Shown in pieces: positions 44,416 to 53,134 of a stretch of 64,000 bases of DNA (its first letter is position 1; each line of letters starts with the position of its first letter). The stretch is from Tropicimonas aquimaris (GTDB lineage Bacteria; Pseudomonadota; Alphaproteobacteria; Rhodobacterales; Rhodobacteraceae): assembly GCF_042676185.1 (NCBI RefSeq), contig NZ_JBHTJT010000038.1, positions 62,001 to 126,000 of the forward strand, read 5' to 3'. Made by a program: the position numbers and the translations under genes. The notes below the pieces were generated by a model that was not told where the DNA came from, did not search any database, and saw only the letters and a list, made by a program, of their open reading frames with translations.

Positions 44416-46398
44416 ATGATGGATCCTGCGACGCGGCTTGGCACCGCGCCTCTTTGGCTTGCCTGTGCATGGCTCGCAGGTGCGCTTGCCGTGACAGCTC
44501 AGGACCAGCCGGAATCGCCCGCGGTCGAGCCCCCGGCCTACGTGGGCACCATGGCTTGCGCCGAATGCCACACCGCCGAATTCGAGAGCTGGACCGGCTC
44601 GCACCACGATCTCGCCTGGACCGAACCGACCGCAGAGAACATCCTCGGCGATTTCGATGACGTGACCTTCGAACACCAGGGCGTGACCACCACCTTCAGC
44701 CGCGAGGGCGACCAGTTCTTCATCGAGAGCGACGGGCCCGATGGCGCGCTGACCAGGTGGCCGGTGGCCGGGGTGATCGGCATCACCCCGCTCCAGCAGT
44801 ATTTCGTCGAGACCGAACCGGGGCGGATGCAGAGCTTCGACATCCCCTGGGACGTGATCGAGAACCGCTGGTACCACATGTATCCCGAGGAGCACCTGCC
44901 TGCGGGCGACGGCTTTCACTGGACCGGCCCCTACAAGAACTGGAACGCGCGCTGCGCGGAGTGCCACGCGACCGATTTCCAGCGCAACTACGACCTGCAG
45001 ACCGGCAGCTACGCCAGCACCGCGAGCGAGATCGGCGTCGGCTGCGAGGCATGCCACGGCCCCGGCTCGGCCCATCTGGACTGGGCGGCGGCGGTCGATG
45101 CGGGCACGGAGTTCGAGGTCCCGCCGGCCCTGAGCCCGACGGGCTTCACGGTGGACTACGCCGCCTCCGACGCCGAGACGGAAATGCAGCAATGCGCCTC
45201 CTGCCATTCCCGGCGCGGCACCTACCTGGGTGGGTCTCCCCTGCCCGGCACGCCGTTCCACGACGCCTACCGGCTCTCCACCCTGCGAGACCCGCTCTAC
45301 CACGCGGACGGCCAGATCCGCGACGAGGTCTATGTCTACGGCTCCTTCCTGCAGTCCAAGATGTATGCCGCAGGCGTCCAGTGCTCTGACTGCCACGACG
45401 TGCACAGCGCCACGCATTACAACGAGGGCAACGACGTCTGCGCCACCTGCCACTCGCCGGCGGGCAACCCGGACTTCCCGACCCTGAAGCTGGCCGAGTA
45501 CGACTCGCCCGAGCACCATTTCCACCCTGAGGACAGCGAGGGCGCGCAATGCGTTTCCTGCCACATGATCGAGCGGGTCTACATGGGTGTGGACGGGCGG
45601 CATGACCATTCGTTCCGCGTGCCGCGCCCGGACCTGACCATTGCCGTCGGAACGCCCAACGCCTGCACCGACTGCCATGCGGAGGAAGGCCCCTACTGGG
45701 CGCAGGAGGAGCTGGACAAGCGCTTCCCGAACTCCGCCTATCGCGGCGATCACTTCGCGCTGGCCTTCGACGCCGCCTTCAAGGGCGAGGCGGGGATGGG
45801 CGACACCCTGGTGTCGATCGCGCTCAGCCCGTCCATGCCGGGGATTGTCCGGGCGACGGCGCTGGAACTGCTCGCGCCGCAGGCCACGCCGGAGCAGGCC
45901 GAGCAACTGGCGCTGCTACTGGAAGATGCCGACCCGATGGTCCGCACCCATGCCGTCTCGCTGCAACGTGTCGCGGCGCCGACCGACATGGTCGTGCGCA
46001 TCCTGCCGCGACTGTCGGACGAGAGCCGGTCGGTCCGCATCGCCGCCGCGCGCGAGATGCTTGCCGCCCCGATTGCCCACTTGCCCGACGCCAACGCCCG
46101 GGCGCTGGCCGGCGCAATGGGCGAATGGCAGTCCTCGCTCGCCAACACCGCCGATTTCCCGGAGACCCAGCTTGTTCTGGGCGGCATCGCCCTGACCACG
46201 CGCAACCTCGAAGGGGCGATCAGCGCCTTCGGTGAGGCCACGCGGCTCGATCCGCAGCTCGTTGCCGCCTGGTCGATGCTGGTTCGGCTCCGCGCAGCGA
46301 GCGGCGACGAGGATGGCGCCCGCGAGGTGCTGACCGAGGCGCTGTCGCTGAACCCGGAGGATCCGACGCTGCTCGGCCTTGAGGCACAGCTGCCCTAG
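44416..46398 (+). CDS. Octaheme c-type cytochrome with C-terminal repeat domain
   Basis: 660 residues. A signal-type hydrophobic N-terminus (about 9-28) is followed by eight C-x-x-C-H haem motifs at about 48, 180, 210, 260, 323, 342, 379 and 417. The first domain resembles cytochrome c554/multihaem NrfA-related folds. Residues 430-560 resemble HEAT repeats and 585-655 a tetratricopeptide tail (GAISAFGEATRLDPQLVAAW, GAREVLTEALSLNPEDP). It is periplasmic, with a role in electron transfer or oxyanion/nitrogen reduction; the substrate is unknown. AAGGG lies 8 bases before ATG 44416. Confidence 0.88.
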   Translation: MMDPATRLGTAPLWLACAWLAGALAVTAQDQPESPAVEPPAYVGTMACAECHTAEFESWTGSHHDLAWTEPTAENILGDFDDVTFEHQGVTTTFSREGDQFFIESDGPDGALTRWPVAGVIGITPLQQYFVETEPGRMQSFDIPWDVIENRWYHMYPEEHLPAGDGFHWTGPYKNWNARCAECHATDFQRNYDLQTGSYASTASEIGVGCEACHGPGSAHLDWAAAVDAGTEFEVPPALSPTGFTVDYAASDAETEMQQCASCHSRRGTYLGGSPLPGTPFHDAYRLSTLRDPLYHADGQIRDEVYVYGSFLQSKMYAAGVQCSDCHDVHSATHYNEGNDVCATCHSPAGNPDFPTLKLAEYDSPEHHFHPEDSEGAQCVSCHMIERVYMGVDGRHDHSFRVPRPDLTIAVGTPNACTDCHAEEGPYWAQEELDKRFPNSAYRGDHFALAFDAAFKGEAGMGDTLVSIALSPSMPGIVRATALELLAPQATPEQAEQLALLLEDADPMVRTHAVSLQRVAAPTDMVVRILPRLSDESRSVRIAAAREMLAAPIAHLPDANARALAGAMGEWQSSLANTADFPETQLVLGGIALTTRNLEGAISAFGEATRLDPQLVAAWSMLVRLRAASGDEDGAREVLTEALSLNPEDPTLLGLEAQLP

Positions 46399-46501
46399 AA
46401 CGCGCGGCGCGAGGACCTACCTGACAGGGAGACCGCAGCCCCGAGGGGTGCGTTCGGGCAGACATGCTGTCCGGCCGGCCCCGAACGACGGAGACGCCCC
46501 G

Positions 46502-47695
46502 ATGCCCCTATCCGCCCGCCGCCTCGCCGCTTCCATGCTCGCCCTCGCCCTGGCCGCCGCCGGCGCCATGGCGCAGGATTTCAACGCCACCCCACCCAAC
46601 GCCGAAGGGCAGACGCCCGCCTTCGCCGGCCAGACCCGCGCGCCGGTGATCTCCGACCCCGTGCAACTCGACCGCGAGGTCGTGGCCGACGGGCTCCAGC
46701 ACCCCTGGGGCATGGACCAGCTGCCCGACGGCAGCTGGATTGTCACCGAGCGCCCCGGCCGGATGCGGATCATCCTGCCCGACGGCCGCCGCTCCCGCCC
46801 GATCGACGGCCTGCCCGAAGTCGACGCCCGCCGCCAGGGCGGTCTGCTCGACGTGACGGTTCGCGAGGATTTCGCGGCCAGCCGCCAGGTCTGGTGGAGC
46901 TATTCCGAGCCTGCCGACGGCGGCCGCAATCGATTGGCGGTGGCGACCGGCGTGCTGTCGCCCGATGCCAGCCGGATGGAACAGGTGAAGGTGATCTTCC
47001 GCCAGGAGCCGGCGGTCGATTCCACGATGCATTTCGGCTCGCGGCTCGTCTTCGACAGGTCCGGCGCGCTCTTCGTGACCACAGGCGACCGCCACGGCCC
47101 GCGCGAATCCGCCCAGGACGTCTCGACCCACCTCGGCAAGGTTCTCCGGATCAGCCCCGAGGGCGGTCCTGCCTCGGGCAATCCGCAGATCGCCGGCGGG
47201 CAGCCGGAGATCTGGTCGCTCGGGCATCGCAACATCCAGGGCGCCGCGCTGGACGGTTCGGGAAGCCTCTGGACGGTCGAACACGGCCCCCGCGGCGGCG
47301 ATGAATTGAACCGCCCCGAGGCCGGTGCGAACTACGGCTGGCCGGTGATCTCCTATGGCCGGGAATATTCCGGCGCGCCGGTCGGACAGGGCGCCACTGC
47401 CAGCGATGGGCTGGAGCAGCCACGCTATTACTGGGACCCGGTGATCGCCCCCTCCGGCATGGCCTTCTACGACGGCGCGCTCTTCCCCGACTGGCGCGGC
47501 AGCGTGCTGATCGGTGGGCTGGCCGGACAGGCGCTGGTTCGGTTGACGCTGGACGACGGCGCCGTGACCGGCGAGGCGCGTTACCTCGAAGGGCGCGGGA
47601 GGGTGCGGGATGTGGATGTCGCGGCGGACGGCGCGGTCATGTTGCTAACCGACGCGCGGGACGGAGCGCTGGTCCGCCTTACGCCCGAGCGCTGA
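46502..47695 (+). CDS. PQQ-dependent aldose sugar dehydrogenase (YliI/Asd-type), periplasmic
   Basis: 397 residues with a signal peptide ending near GAMAQDF. The six-bladed propeller shows LQHPWGMDQLPDGSWIVTERPGR (about 62-84), GGLLDV, HFGSRLVFD, GHRNIQGAALDGSGSLWTVEHGPRGGDELN and GANYGWPVISYG. These match soluble PQQ glucose/aldose dehydrogenases. It would oxidise sugars with PQQ and pass electrons to periplasmic carriers, possibly the octahaem cytochrome encoded 103 bases upstream (inference from adjacency). No PQQ biosynthesis genes are in the window. Confidence 0.9.
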   Translation: MPLSARRLAASMLALALAAAGAMAQDFNATPPNAEGQTPAFAGQTRAPVISDPVQLDREVVADGLQHPWGMDQLPDGSWIVTERPGRMRIILPDGRRSRPIDGLPEVDARRQGGLLDVTVREDFAASRQVWWSYSEPADGGRNRLAVATGVLSPDASRMEQVKVIFRQEPAVDSTMHFGSRLVFDRSGALFVTTGDRHGPRESAQDVSTHLGKVLRISPEGGPASGNPQIAGGQPEIWSLGHRNIQGAALDGSGSLWTVEHGPRGGDELNRPEAGANYGWPVISYGREYSGAPVGQGATASDGLEQPRYYWDPVIAPSGMAFYDGALFPDWRGSVLIGGLAGQALVRLTLDDGAVTGEARYLEGRGRVRDVDVAADGAVMLLTDARDGALVRLTPER

Positions 47696-47704
47696 CGGCC
47701 CGCC

Positions 47705-47917
47705 TCACTCCGGCGGCGATTCCTCGTCGTCGCCGCCGTTCCCGAAGGCGATGAAAAACTCGTAGACGCAATAGGCGCCGAGCACGAGAAAGACCGCGCC
47801 CCAGAGCGGCGAGGCCGCGAGGAACTCGATCAGCGCCCAGCCGAGAGTGACCGCCACGATCGCCACCCGCCGCCAGAGCGGGGCATAGAACGGGTGGTTG
47901 CGGTCGAGCAGCTTCAT
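47705..47917 (-). CDS. Small DUF3329-like membrane protein
   Basis: 70 residues. It begins MKLLDRNHPFYAPLWRR, with two hydrophobic helices (about 17-34 and 36-54) and an acidic C-terminal tail. The DRxHPFY start followed by a W-x2-E/F-type helix pair matches the DUF3329 family of small inner-membrane proteins, which is common in Rhodobacterales. Function unknown. It converges on the PQQ dehydrogenase gene with 9 bases between stops. Confidence 0.7.
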   Translation of the reverse strand: MKLLDRNHPFYAPLWRRVAIVAVTLGWALIEFLAASPLWGAVFLVLGAYCVYEFFIAFGNGGDDEESPPE

Positions 47918-47981
47918 GCCTCTGGTCCTCGCTGAAATGCGCAGGACCTGTCTGCCTCGTGCGGCCGCGGCCGTCCAGCCC

Positions 47982-50180
47982 TCAGGCGAAGGGGGCCGCC
48001 CGCTCGATGAGTTCCGCGAGGTTCGGCTCGTCCGGATTTCTCGGCTGGCCCGGGTGGATGATGCTCACCTGGCAGCCCTCCGCCGCCTCGACCAGTTGCC
48101 GGTAGGTGCCGGCGTCCGGATCGGCGATATAGGCTTGCATGTTCTCGTTGTAGCGGAACATGGCACTGTTCACCTGGGTGCATTCGTTGCAGGTGGTGCA
48201 GCGGGCGGTCTCGATCCAGGGCAGGCCGTCGCCGGCGTTTTCTCCCACCACCTCCGTCGCGGCCGGGGGCGTTTCGACCGCGGCCGGTTTTGGCTCCGGC
48301 ACGCGGGCCGGTTCGGGCTCGGCCCCGGCCTTGCGCTCCGCTGCCTCCCGCGCTTTCCGTTCCGCAGCGAGCAGGCGCAGCGCGTGGGAATTGTTCACCC
48401 CCGCCAGTTCGAGCAGCCGCCGCCAGGCATCGTTGCAGCGCAGCGCCGCCTCGACGATCTTGGCGTCGACGACAACCCGGAAAAGCCGGTTCTCGGGATC
48501 AATGCCGAGCACGTAGCTGCTCTCGATCGCGTTGCCGTCGTCCGGTTCGGCCAGATGCTCGGCGGTGGGCATCATCGCAGGCGTCCAGCCGTCCTGCGGC
48601 ACCGCATGGCAGAACCGCTGGTAGCGCGCGTCGCAAATCGCGAAATCCGCAAAGCTGAAGGCGATCTTCTCCTGACAGCCCTGCCCCTCGCGGTCCTCGT
48701 AGTCCAGCACATGCTCCGGCCAATCCGCCTCGCATTGCGGATTGACCGAGAGATCGAAGCGCGAGGCGAGGTCCGCCCCGGCGGCCGGATCATAGGTGAA
48801 GTTCGGGAAGACCCGCGCCTCGGTCGCCGCGGCGGACAACACGTAGGGCGCGACCCCGCGCACGCTCGGCGTGGCACCGGAATAGATGCAGAACAGCGCC
48901 GGCCCGTCGTATTCCATCCCCCGTCGCAGCGCCCGGCACATCCGGAAGAGATGCGCGCTGGCGGCCTGCAAGACGAAGGCGTTGTTCAGCCCCATCGCCA
49001 TCGAGGCGAGCCGCGTCGTGCCAGCGCCAAAGCTGTTGCGCGGCGGTTCGGGCGCGGTCGGGCCGAGCAGGTCGTCGACCTGGATCAGCACCGTGATCGG
49101 CAGCCCGCAGGCCAGCGCTTCGTAGGCGCGGGCGATCTCGGCAGAGCCGGTCACTCCGTCCCGCAGGCAGATCAGGGCCGAGGGCAGCAGGTCCATCTGC
49201 TCGGCGGTCAGATCACTCTCGTCGAAACGGGCAAAGACCGGGTCGTGCAACTCGGGCCGATACTTGTTCTCCACCTCGAGCTCGGCGACGGTCATCGCCT
49301 TGGTGAACTCCAGCACGTTTGGCAGGCGCGCTCGATGCGCGTTGAGCGCGTCCGAGACGCTGGTGAAGGTATAGTTGTAGGGCTCCGGCCGTTTGGGGCA
49401 GCTTTGCGAGGCACGGCCCGGACCGAAGAACGGCTGGCATCGCAGTGCCTCGAGCGCGTGCCGGATACGTTTCACCCGGGCCTCCGGAAGGCGATCCTCG
49501 GGCCGTGCCCGCTCCAGCACACCGGACAGCGCGTCGAAGTCGATCGACCCGTCGACGTCGCGCCCCATGGCGGAGGCCAGCGCCTCGGGCCCGTGCGCTT
49601 CGTGCGACTTCATGTGGTCGGATTTCAGGATGTCGGACAGGCGGAGGATCAGGCTCTCCACCCGCTTGCGGAAGCGCCGCGCCTTGGCGTCCTGCCGGGC
49701 TTTCCAGGCGTGGGTCACGACCCGGGCCGGGGTTTCCGCGTTGCAGCCGATCACGTCGCCGTCGAGGTCCAGATGCCGGCGGGCGGCGTCGAGGTTGCTG
49801 TCGAGCGGCCCGAAGGGCGCCTCGCCACTCTCCTTCACCATCTCGGCGGCGGCCGTGCGCCAGAGCGCCGAGAGCCGCCCTGACCGCCCAGCGTTCACGG
49901 TGCGGCGGATCCGGGCTTCGAGCTTCAGAACCTGCTGGCGCATCGCCTCGCCGCCGGCACCGGGGGCGGCGGCGGCCTTGAGGATGTCGTCGATGATCCG
50001 GCTCAACGGACGCAGCAGAGTGGCGCCCTGCCCCTCGTCCACCAGCACCAGCGGGTAGTCGTGACGCAGTTCGGAAAGCGCGCCATAGCGGGCGAAAAGC
50101 GCCGGGCGCAGCTCGGTCATGGACGCGGGGGCCACATCCTTGATGGATGGAAAGCTGTTGGCGAACTGGGCTTGTTGCAT
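47982..50180 (-). CDS. Large subunit: degenerate PFOR-like domain fused to a C-terminal [4Fe-4S] ferredoxin
   Basis: 732 residues. 1-330 is a helical region I do not recognise. 340-480 resembles the end of the thiamine-binding domain of pyruvate:ferredoxin oxidoreductase (TTRLASMAMGLNN, AHLFRMCRALRRGMEYDGPALFCIYSG, then FPNFTYDP and FDLSVNPQ), but lacks the GDG thiamine motif. An Ala/Pro/Lys-rich linker (about 605-650) leads to a ferredoxin unit with C661, C664, C667 and C703, a single [4Fe-4S] site. It lies 5 bases after the beta-subunit gene, so it is likely an electron-wiring or scaffold subunit of the oxidoreductase. Confidence 0.72.
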   Translation of the reverse strand: MQQAQFANSFPSIKDVAPASMTELRPALFARYGALSELRHDYPLVLVDEGQGATLLRPLSRIIDDILKAAAAPGAGGEAMRQQVLKLEARIRRTVNAGRSGRLSALWRTAAAEMVKESGEAPFGPLDSNLDAARRHLDLDGDVIGCNAETPARVVTHAWKARQDAKARRFRKRVESLILRLSDILKSDHMKSHEAHGPEALASAMGRDVDGSIDFDALSGVLERARPEDRLPEARVKRIRHALEALRCQPFFGPGRASQSCPKRPEPYNYTFTSVSDALNAHRARLPNVLEFTKAMTVAELEVENKYRPELHDPVFARFDESDLTAEQMDLLPSALICLRDGVTGSAEIARAYEALACGLPITVLIQVDDLLGPTAPEPPRNSFGAGTTRLASMAMGLNNAFVLQAASAHLFRMCRALRRGMEYDGPALFCIYSGATPSVRGVAPYVLSAAATEARVFPNFTYDPAAGADLASRFDLSVNPQCEADWPEHVLDYEDREGQGCQEKIAFSFADFAICDARYQRFCHAVPQDGWTPAMMPTAEHLAEPDDGNAIESSYVLGIDPENRLFRVVVDAKIVEAALRCNDAWRRLLELAGVNNSHALRLLAAERKAREAAERKAGAEPEPARVPEPKPAAVETPPAATEVVGENAGDGLPWIETARCTTCNECTQVNSAMFRYNENMQAYIADPDAGTYRQLVEAAEGCQVSIIHPGQPRNPDEPNLAELIERAAPFA

Positions 50181-50185
50181 GAGAC

Positions 50186-51175
50186 TTACTCCCCGACCTG
50201 CGCGGCCGCGCCGTCGGGCCAGATCCCGACCTTGTCGAATTCCTCGTTGAGCACCGTCTCGACCAGCGCCGGCGTGTTCGGCCGTTCGCCGGCGCGCAAC
50301 TCGTCGTAGCAGGGCACGTTCGGGTTGCGGTAGAGAATGCCGACTGGAAGCTCGCCCTCCAGCGCGGCCAGCGCCAGCGCGCGCTCCATGTTCAGCGGAT
50401 CGTGCGTTTCCTGGTTCTTGTAGACCCGGCTGAGATCCGGGGCGAGCCGCAGCCCGTCGCCGTGGGTCAGGATGCGCATCTTCGACGGATCGCGCACCCA
50501 GTCGTCGAACCGGTGCTCCATGAAGTTGGGGCAGCGCTGCAGGATGCGGATGAACGAGAGCCCCTTGTGGTGATAGGCCTGCCGCAGGATCTGGTAGAGC
50601 AGATCCGGGATCCAGTCTACCGCCTGCGCCACGAAGGAGACGTTCGACACGCCCAGCGTCACCGTCAGCGGGTTGAGCGGATTGAGCGTGGCGCCGAAGG
50701 GCGTGGTGTTGCTCTTCATGCCGTGCGGCGAGGTCGGCGAGGCCTGTTTCTTGGTCAGGCCGTAGACGTTGTTGTCGTGCAGCAGCACGGTCATGTTCAT
50801 GTTGTAGCGGATCGCATGCAGCCAGTGCGCCGCCCCGATCGAGCAGCAATCGCCGTCGCCCATGGTGACGAAGACGTGCAGGTCGGGCCGGCGGATCTTG
50901 ATCCCCTCGGCAATCGGCAGGGCGCGGCCGTGGATGCCGTGGAACCCGTAAGCGTTCATGTAGTGCGGCAGGCGCGAGGCACAGCCGATCCCGGAGACGC
51001 TGACGGTCTTCTCCGGCGGCAATTGCTCGTCGCGGCAGAGCCGCTGCATGGCGGTCAGGATCGCGGTGTCGCCGCAGCCGGAGCACCAGCGCGGCGCGAT
51101 CTCGCTCTGGTAATCGGAGATGGCATAGTCCGTCTGGACCATCTGCATCAGGCACTGACTCATCGAAGCTGTCAT
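50186..51175 (-). CDS. korB: 2-oxoacid:ferredoxin oxidoreductase, beta subunit
   Basis: 329 residues. Thiamine diphosphate-binding residues are in MGDGD (105-109) and NNVYGLTKKQ (135-144). Iron-sulfur ligands include C31 and C34 (RWCSGCGD), C65 (SGIGCASR) and a later cysteine in QRCPNF. With the alpha subunit upstream (9 bases away) this makes a KorAB-type enzyme, which oxidatively decarboxylates a 2-oxoacid, most often 2-oxoglutarate, and reduces ferredoxin. The substrate is not determinable from the sequence. Confidence 0.9.
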   Translation of the reverse strand: MTASMSQCLMQMVQTDYAISDYQSEIAPRWCSGCGDTAILTAMQRLCRDEQLPPEKTVSVSGIGCASRLPHYMNAYGFHGIHGRALPIAEGIKIRRPDLHVFVTMGDGDCCSIGAAHWLHAIRYNMNMTVLLHDNNVYGLTKKQASPTSPHGMKSNTTPFGATLNPLNPLTVTLGVSNVSFVAQAVDWIPDLLYQILRQAYHHKGLSFIRILQRCPNFMEHRFDDWVRDPSKMRILTHGDGLRLAPDLSRVYKNQETHDPLNMERALALAALEGELPVGILYRNPNVPCYDELRAGERPNTPALVETVLNEEFDKVGIWPDGAAAQVGE

Positions 51176-51184
51176 CGTTACCCC

Positions 51185-53116
51185 CTATGCCTTGCCCAGT
51201 GTCGCCAGCGCGGCGTCGACGATCGCGGCTGGCTTCAGCGGCTGACCCCGCGCCTTGCCCCAGCAATCGACATCCACCAGCCAGCGGGACCGCAGGAGCA
51301 TCGCGAGGTGCGAAAAGCGGCGGTTGTCTCCGTTGATCAGCGGATCGTCCTTCGGGTCGTTCCAGTTGTTCTCGATGGTCATCACCTTGTCGAACCGGCG
51401 CATCACATCATCGATGCCGGAGGCCATGGGCTGCAGGAACTTCAGGTGCAGCGAGGACACCCTGTGCCCGTCGGCCCGAAGCCGTTTCACCGCCTCCTCG
51501 ATGGCGCCGCGGGTGCTGCCCCAGCCGATCAGCAGCAACTCGCCCTTCTCGTCACCGAAGACGGGCGCAAGCCGCAGGGTGGTCTGCAGGGCGGCGAGCT
51601 TGCGCGAACGGTTCAGCAGCCCTTCCTCGTTGATCTCGGGGTCGTAGGCCACATGGCTGTCGCGGTCATGCGCCAGCCCGGTCAGGCAGTGCATCCCGTT
51701 TGGCTGGCCGGGAATGAAGCGCGTTGCGATGCCGGTGCGCTCGTCCCAGTCGTAGGGGCGCGCATCCTCCGGCACGGCGCTCTGGTTCACCGGTGGGGCA
51801 AGCCAGTCGGCGTTGAATTGCGGCCGCGGGTATGGCTGCTGCGCTGTCGCCAGCGCCGCATCCGACAGGATCACCACCACCATGTTGAAGGTCTCCGCGA
51901 TCTTGCGCGCGGTGATGACGGAATAGAAGCAATCCTCGATGGAGGAGGCCGCCATCACGACCTTCGGCGCATCTCCGTGCCCGCCGAAGATCGCGGCCAT
52001 CATGTCGCCCTGCTCCACCTTGGTCGGCAGGCCGGTCGACGGACCGCCGCGCTGCACGTTGATCACCACAAGCGGGATCTCGGCCATCACTGCCAGCCCG
52101 AGGGCCTCCTGCTTGAGCGACAGGCCGGGGCCAGAGGTGATCGTCACCGCGCATTTCCCGGTATAGGAGGCGCCGATGGCGAAGGTCGCGGCGGCAATCT
52201 CGTCCTCGGCCTGGTGCACGACGCAGCCGACCTTCTCGAAGACACTCGACAGGTAGTGCGAGGCCGAGGTCGCGGGCGTGATCGGGTACATCGCGCAGAC
52301 CTCCATCCCGGAGGCCACCACGCCGAGCGCAAGCGCCGCGTTGCCGTTCATCACCACCTGCGGCTCGGTTACCGGCGGCGCTGGGATCTGGTAGCGCAGG
52401 TCGAGATTGGCCTCGGCCCAGGCGCGGCCCGCGTCGAGCAGCTCGATATTGGCGTCGACGATCTTCTGGTCCTTCTTGGCGAAGACGAAGCGCACCTGCG
52501 CCCGGGCCAGTTCGGCATCGAGGCTGTAGATCGCGCAGAGCATCCCCAGCACGAACATGTTCTTGCCGCGCCGCGGGTCGGGCACGTATTTCTGGCACTC
52601 CGCCTCCATCGGCACCTCGAAGAGCCGATAGCCTGCCGCCCGCACCTCGTCGCGCACCTTGGCATAGGCGCGGGCGATCTCGGGATTCGGATCGTGCGTC
52701 CACATGTTCTCGAGGATGACCGTCGCGCCCGGCTTCACCTCGCCCGCGTGCAGCCGGCTCAGCAGAACCTGCTCGTTGAAGGCAACGACCAGATCCGCCT
52801 CGTCGCCCACGTTGGTAACGCGATGAGCGGCCATGCGGACCCGGTTGCCGCTGGCGCCCGCGACCGAGCGGTGCGGTGGCTGGATCTCGGCGGGGATGAT
52901 CTCGACCGTCCAGATGCCCATCCCGGACCGCGCAGCGATGGCCGCCAAAGACTGGCCGCAGCGTTGCGCACCTTCGCCGGAATCGCTGACGATCTCGACG
53001 ATATGCTCCTGTAGCACCTCGGCCGGCCGGCCAATGCCGGCCCCGACCTGCCCCGGCGCGTCCTGCCGGGAAAGCGTGGCGGTATCGGCCTCGTGGTTCT
53101 TGCCATTCAAAGTCAT
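51185..53116 (-). CDS. korA: 2-oxoacid:acceptor oxidoreductase, fused gamma-alpha subunit
   Basis: 643 residues. The N-terminal gamma domain (about 30-215) is joined to the pyrimidine-binding alpha domain, with MYPITPATSASHYL at about 276-289, TSGPGLSLKQEALG and VNVQRGGPSTGLPTKVEQGD (the conserved RGGPSTG). C-terminal domain II ends near 640. This gamma-alpha fusion is the KorA form. It partners the beta subunit downstream and, presumably, the large ferredoxin-bearing protein and the NAD(P)H-side reductase encoded upstream. Confidence 0.9.
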   Translation of the reverse strand: MTLNGKNHEADTATLSRQDAPGQVGAGIGRPAEVLQEHIVEIVSDSGEGAQRCGQSLAAIAARSGMGIWTVEIIPAEIQPPHRSVAGASGNRVRMAAHRVTNVGDEADLVVAFNEQVLLSRLHAGEVKPGATVILENMWTHDPNPEIARAYAKVRDEVRAAGYRLFEVPMEAECQKYVPDPRRGKNMFVLGMLCAIYSLDAELARAQVRFVFAKKDQKIVDANIELLDAGRAWAEANLDLRYQIPAPPVTEPQVVMNGNAALALGVVASGMEVCAMYPITPATSASHYLSSVFEKVGCVVHQAEDEIAAATFAIGASYTGKCAVTITSGPGLSLKQEALGLAVMAEIPLVVINVQRGGPSTGLPTKVEQGDMMAAIFGGHGDAPKVVMAASSIEDCFYSVITARKIAETFNMVVVILSDAALATAQQPYPRPQFNADWLAPPVNQSAVPEDARPYDWDERTGIATRFIPGQPNGMHCLTGLAHDRDSHVAYDPEINEEGLLNRSRKLAALQTTLRLAPVFGDEKGELLLIGWGSTRGAIEEAVKRLRADGHRVSSLHLKFLQPMASGIDDVMRRFDKVMTIENNWNDPKDDPLINGDNRRFSHLAMLLRSRWLVDVDCWGKARGQPLKPAAIVDAALATLGKA

Positions 53117-53134
53117 TACCGTTGCTCCGCCTCG

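Noticed and set aside
50402..53014. Long plus-strand open frame across the 2-oxoacid oxidoreductase genes
   Set aside because: It mirrors the conserved korA and korB frames; translation is His/Arg/Asp-rich with no motif.
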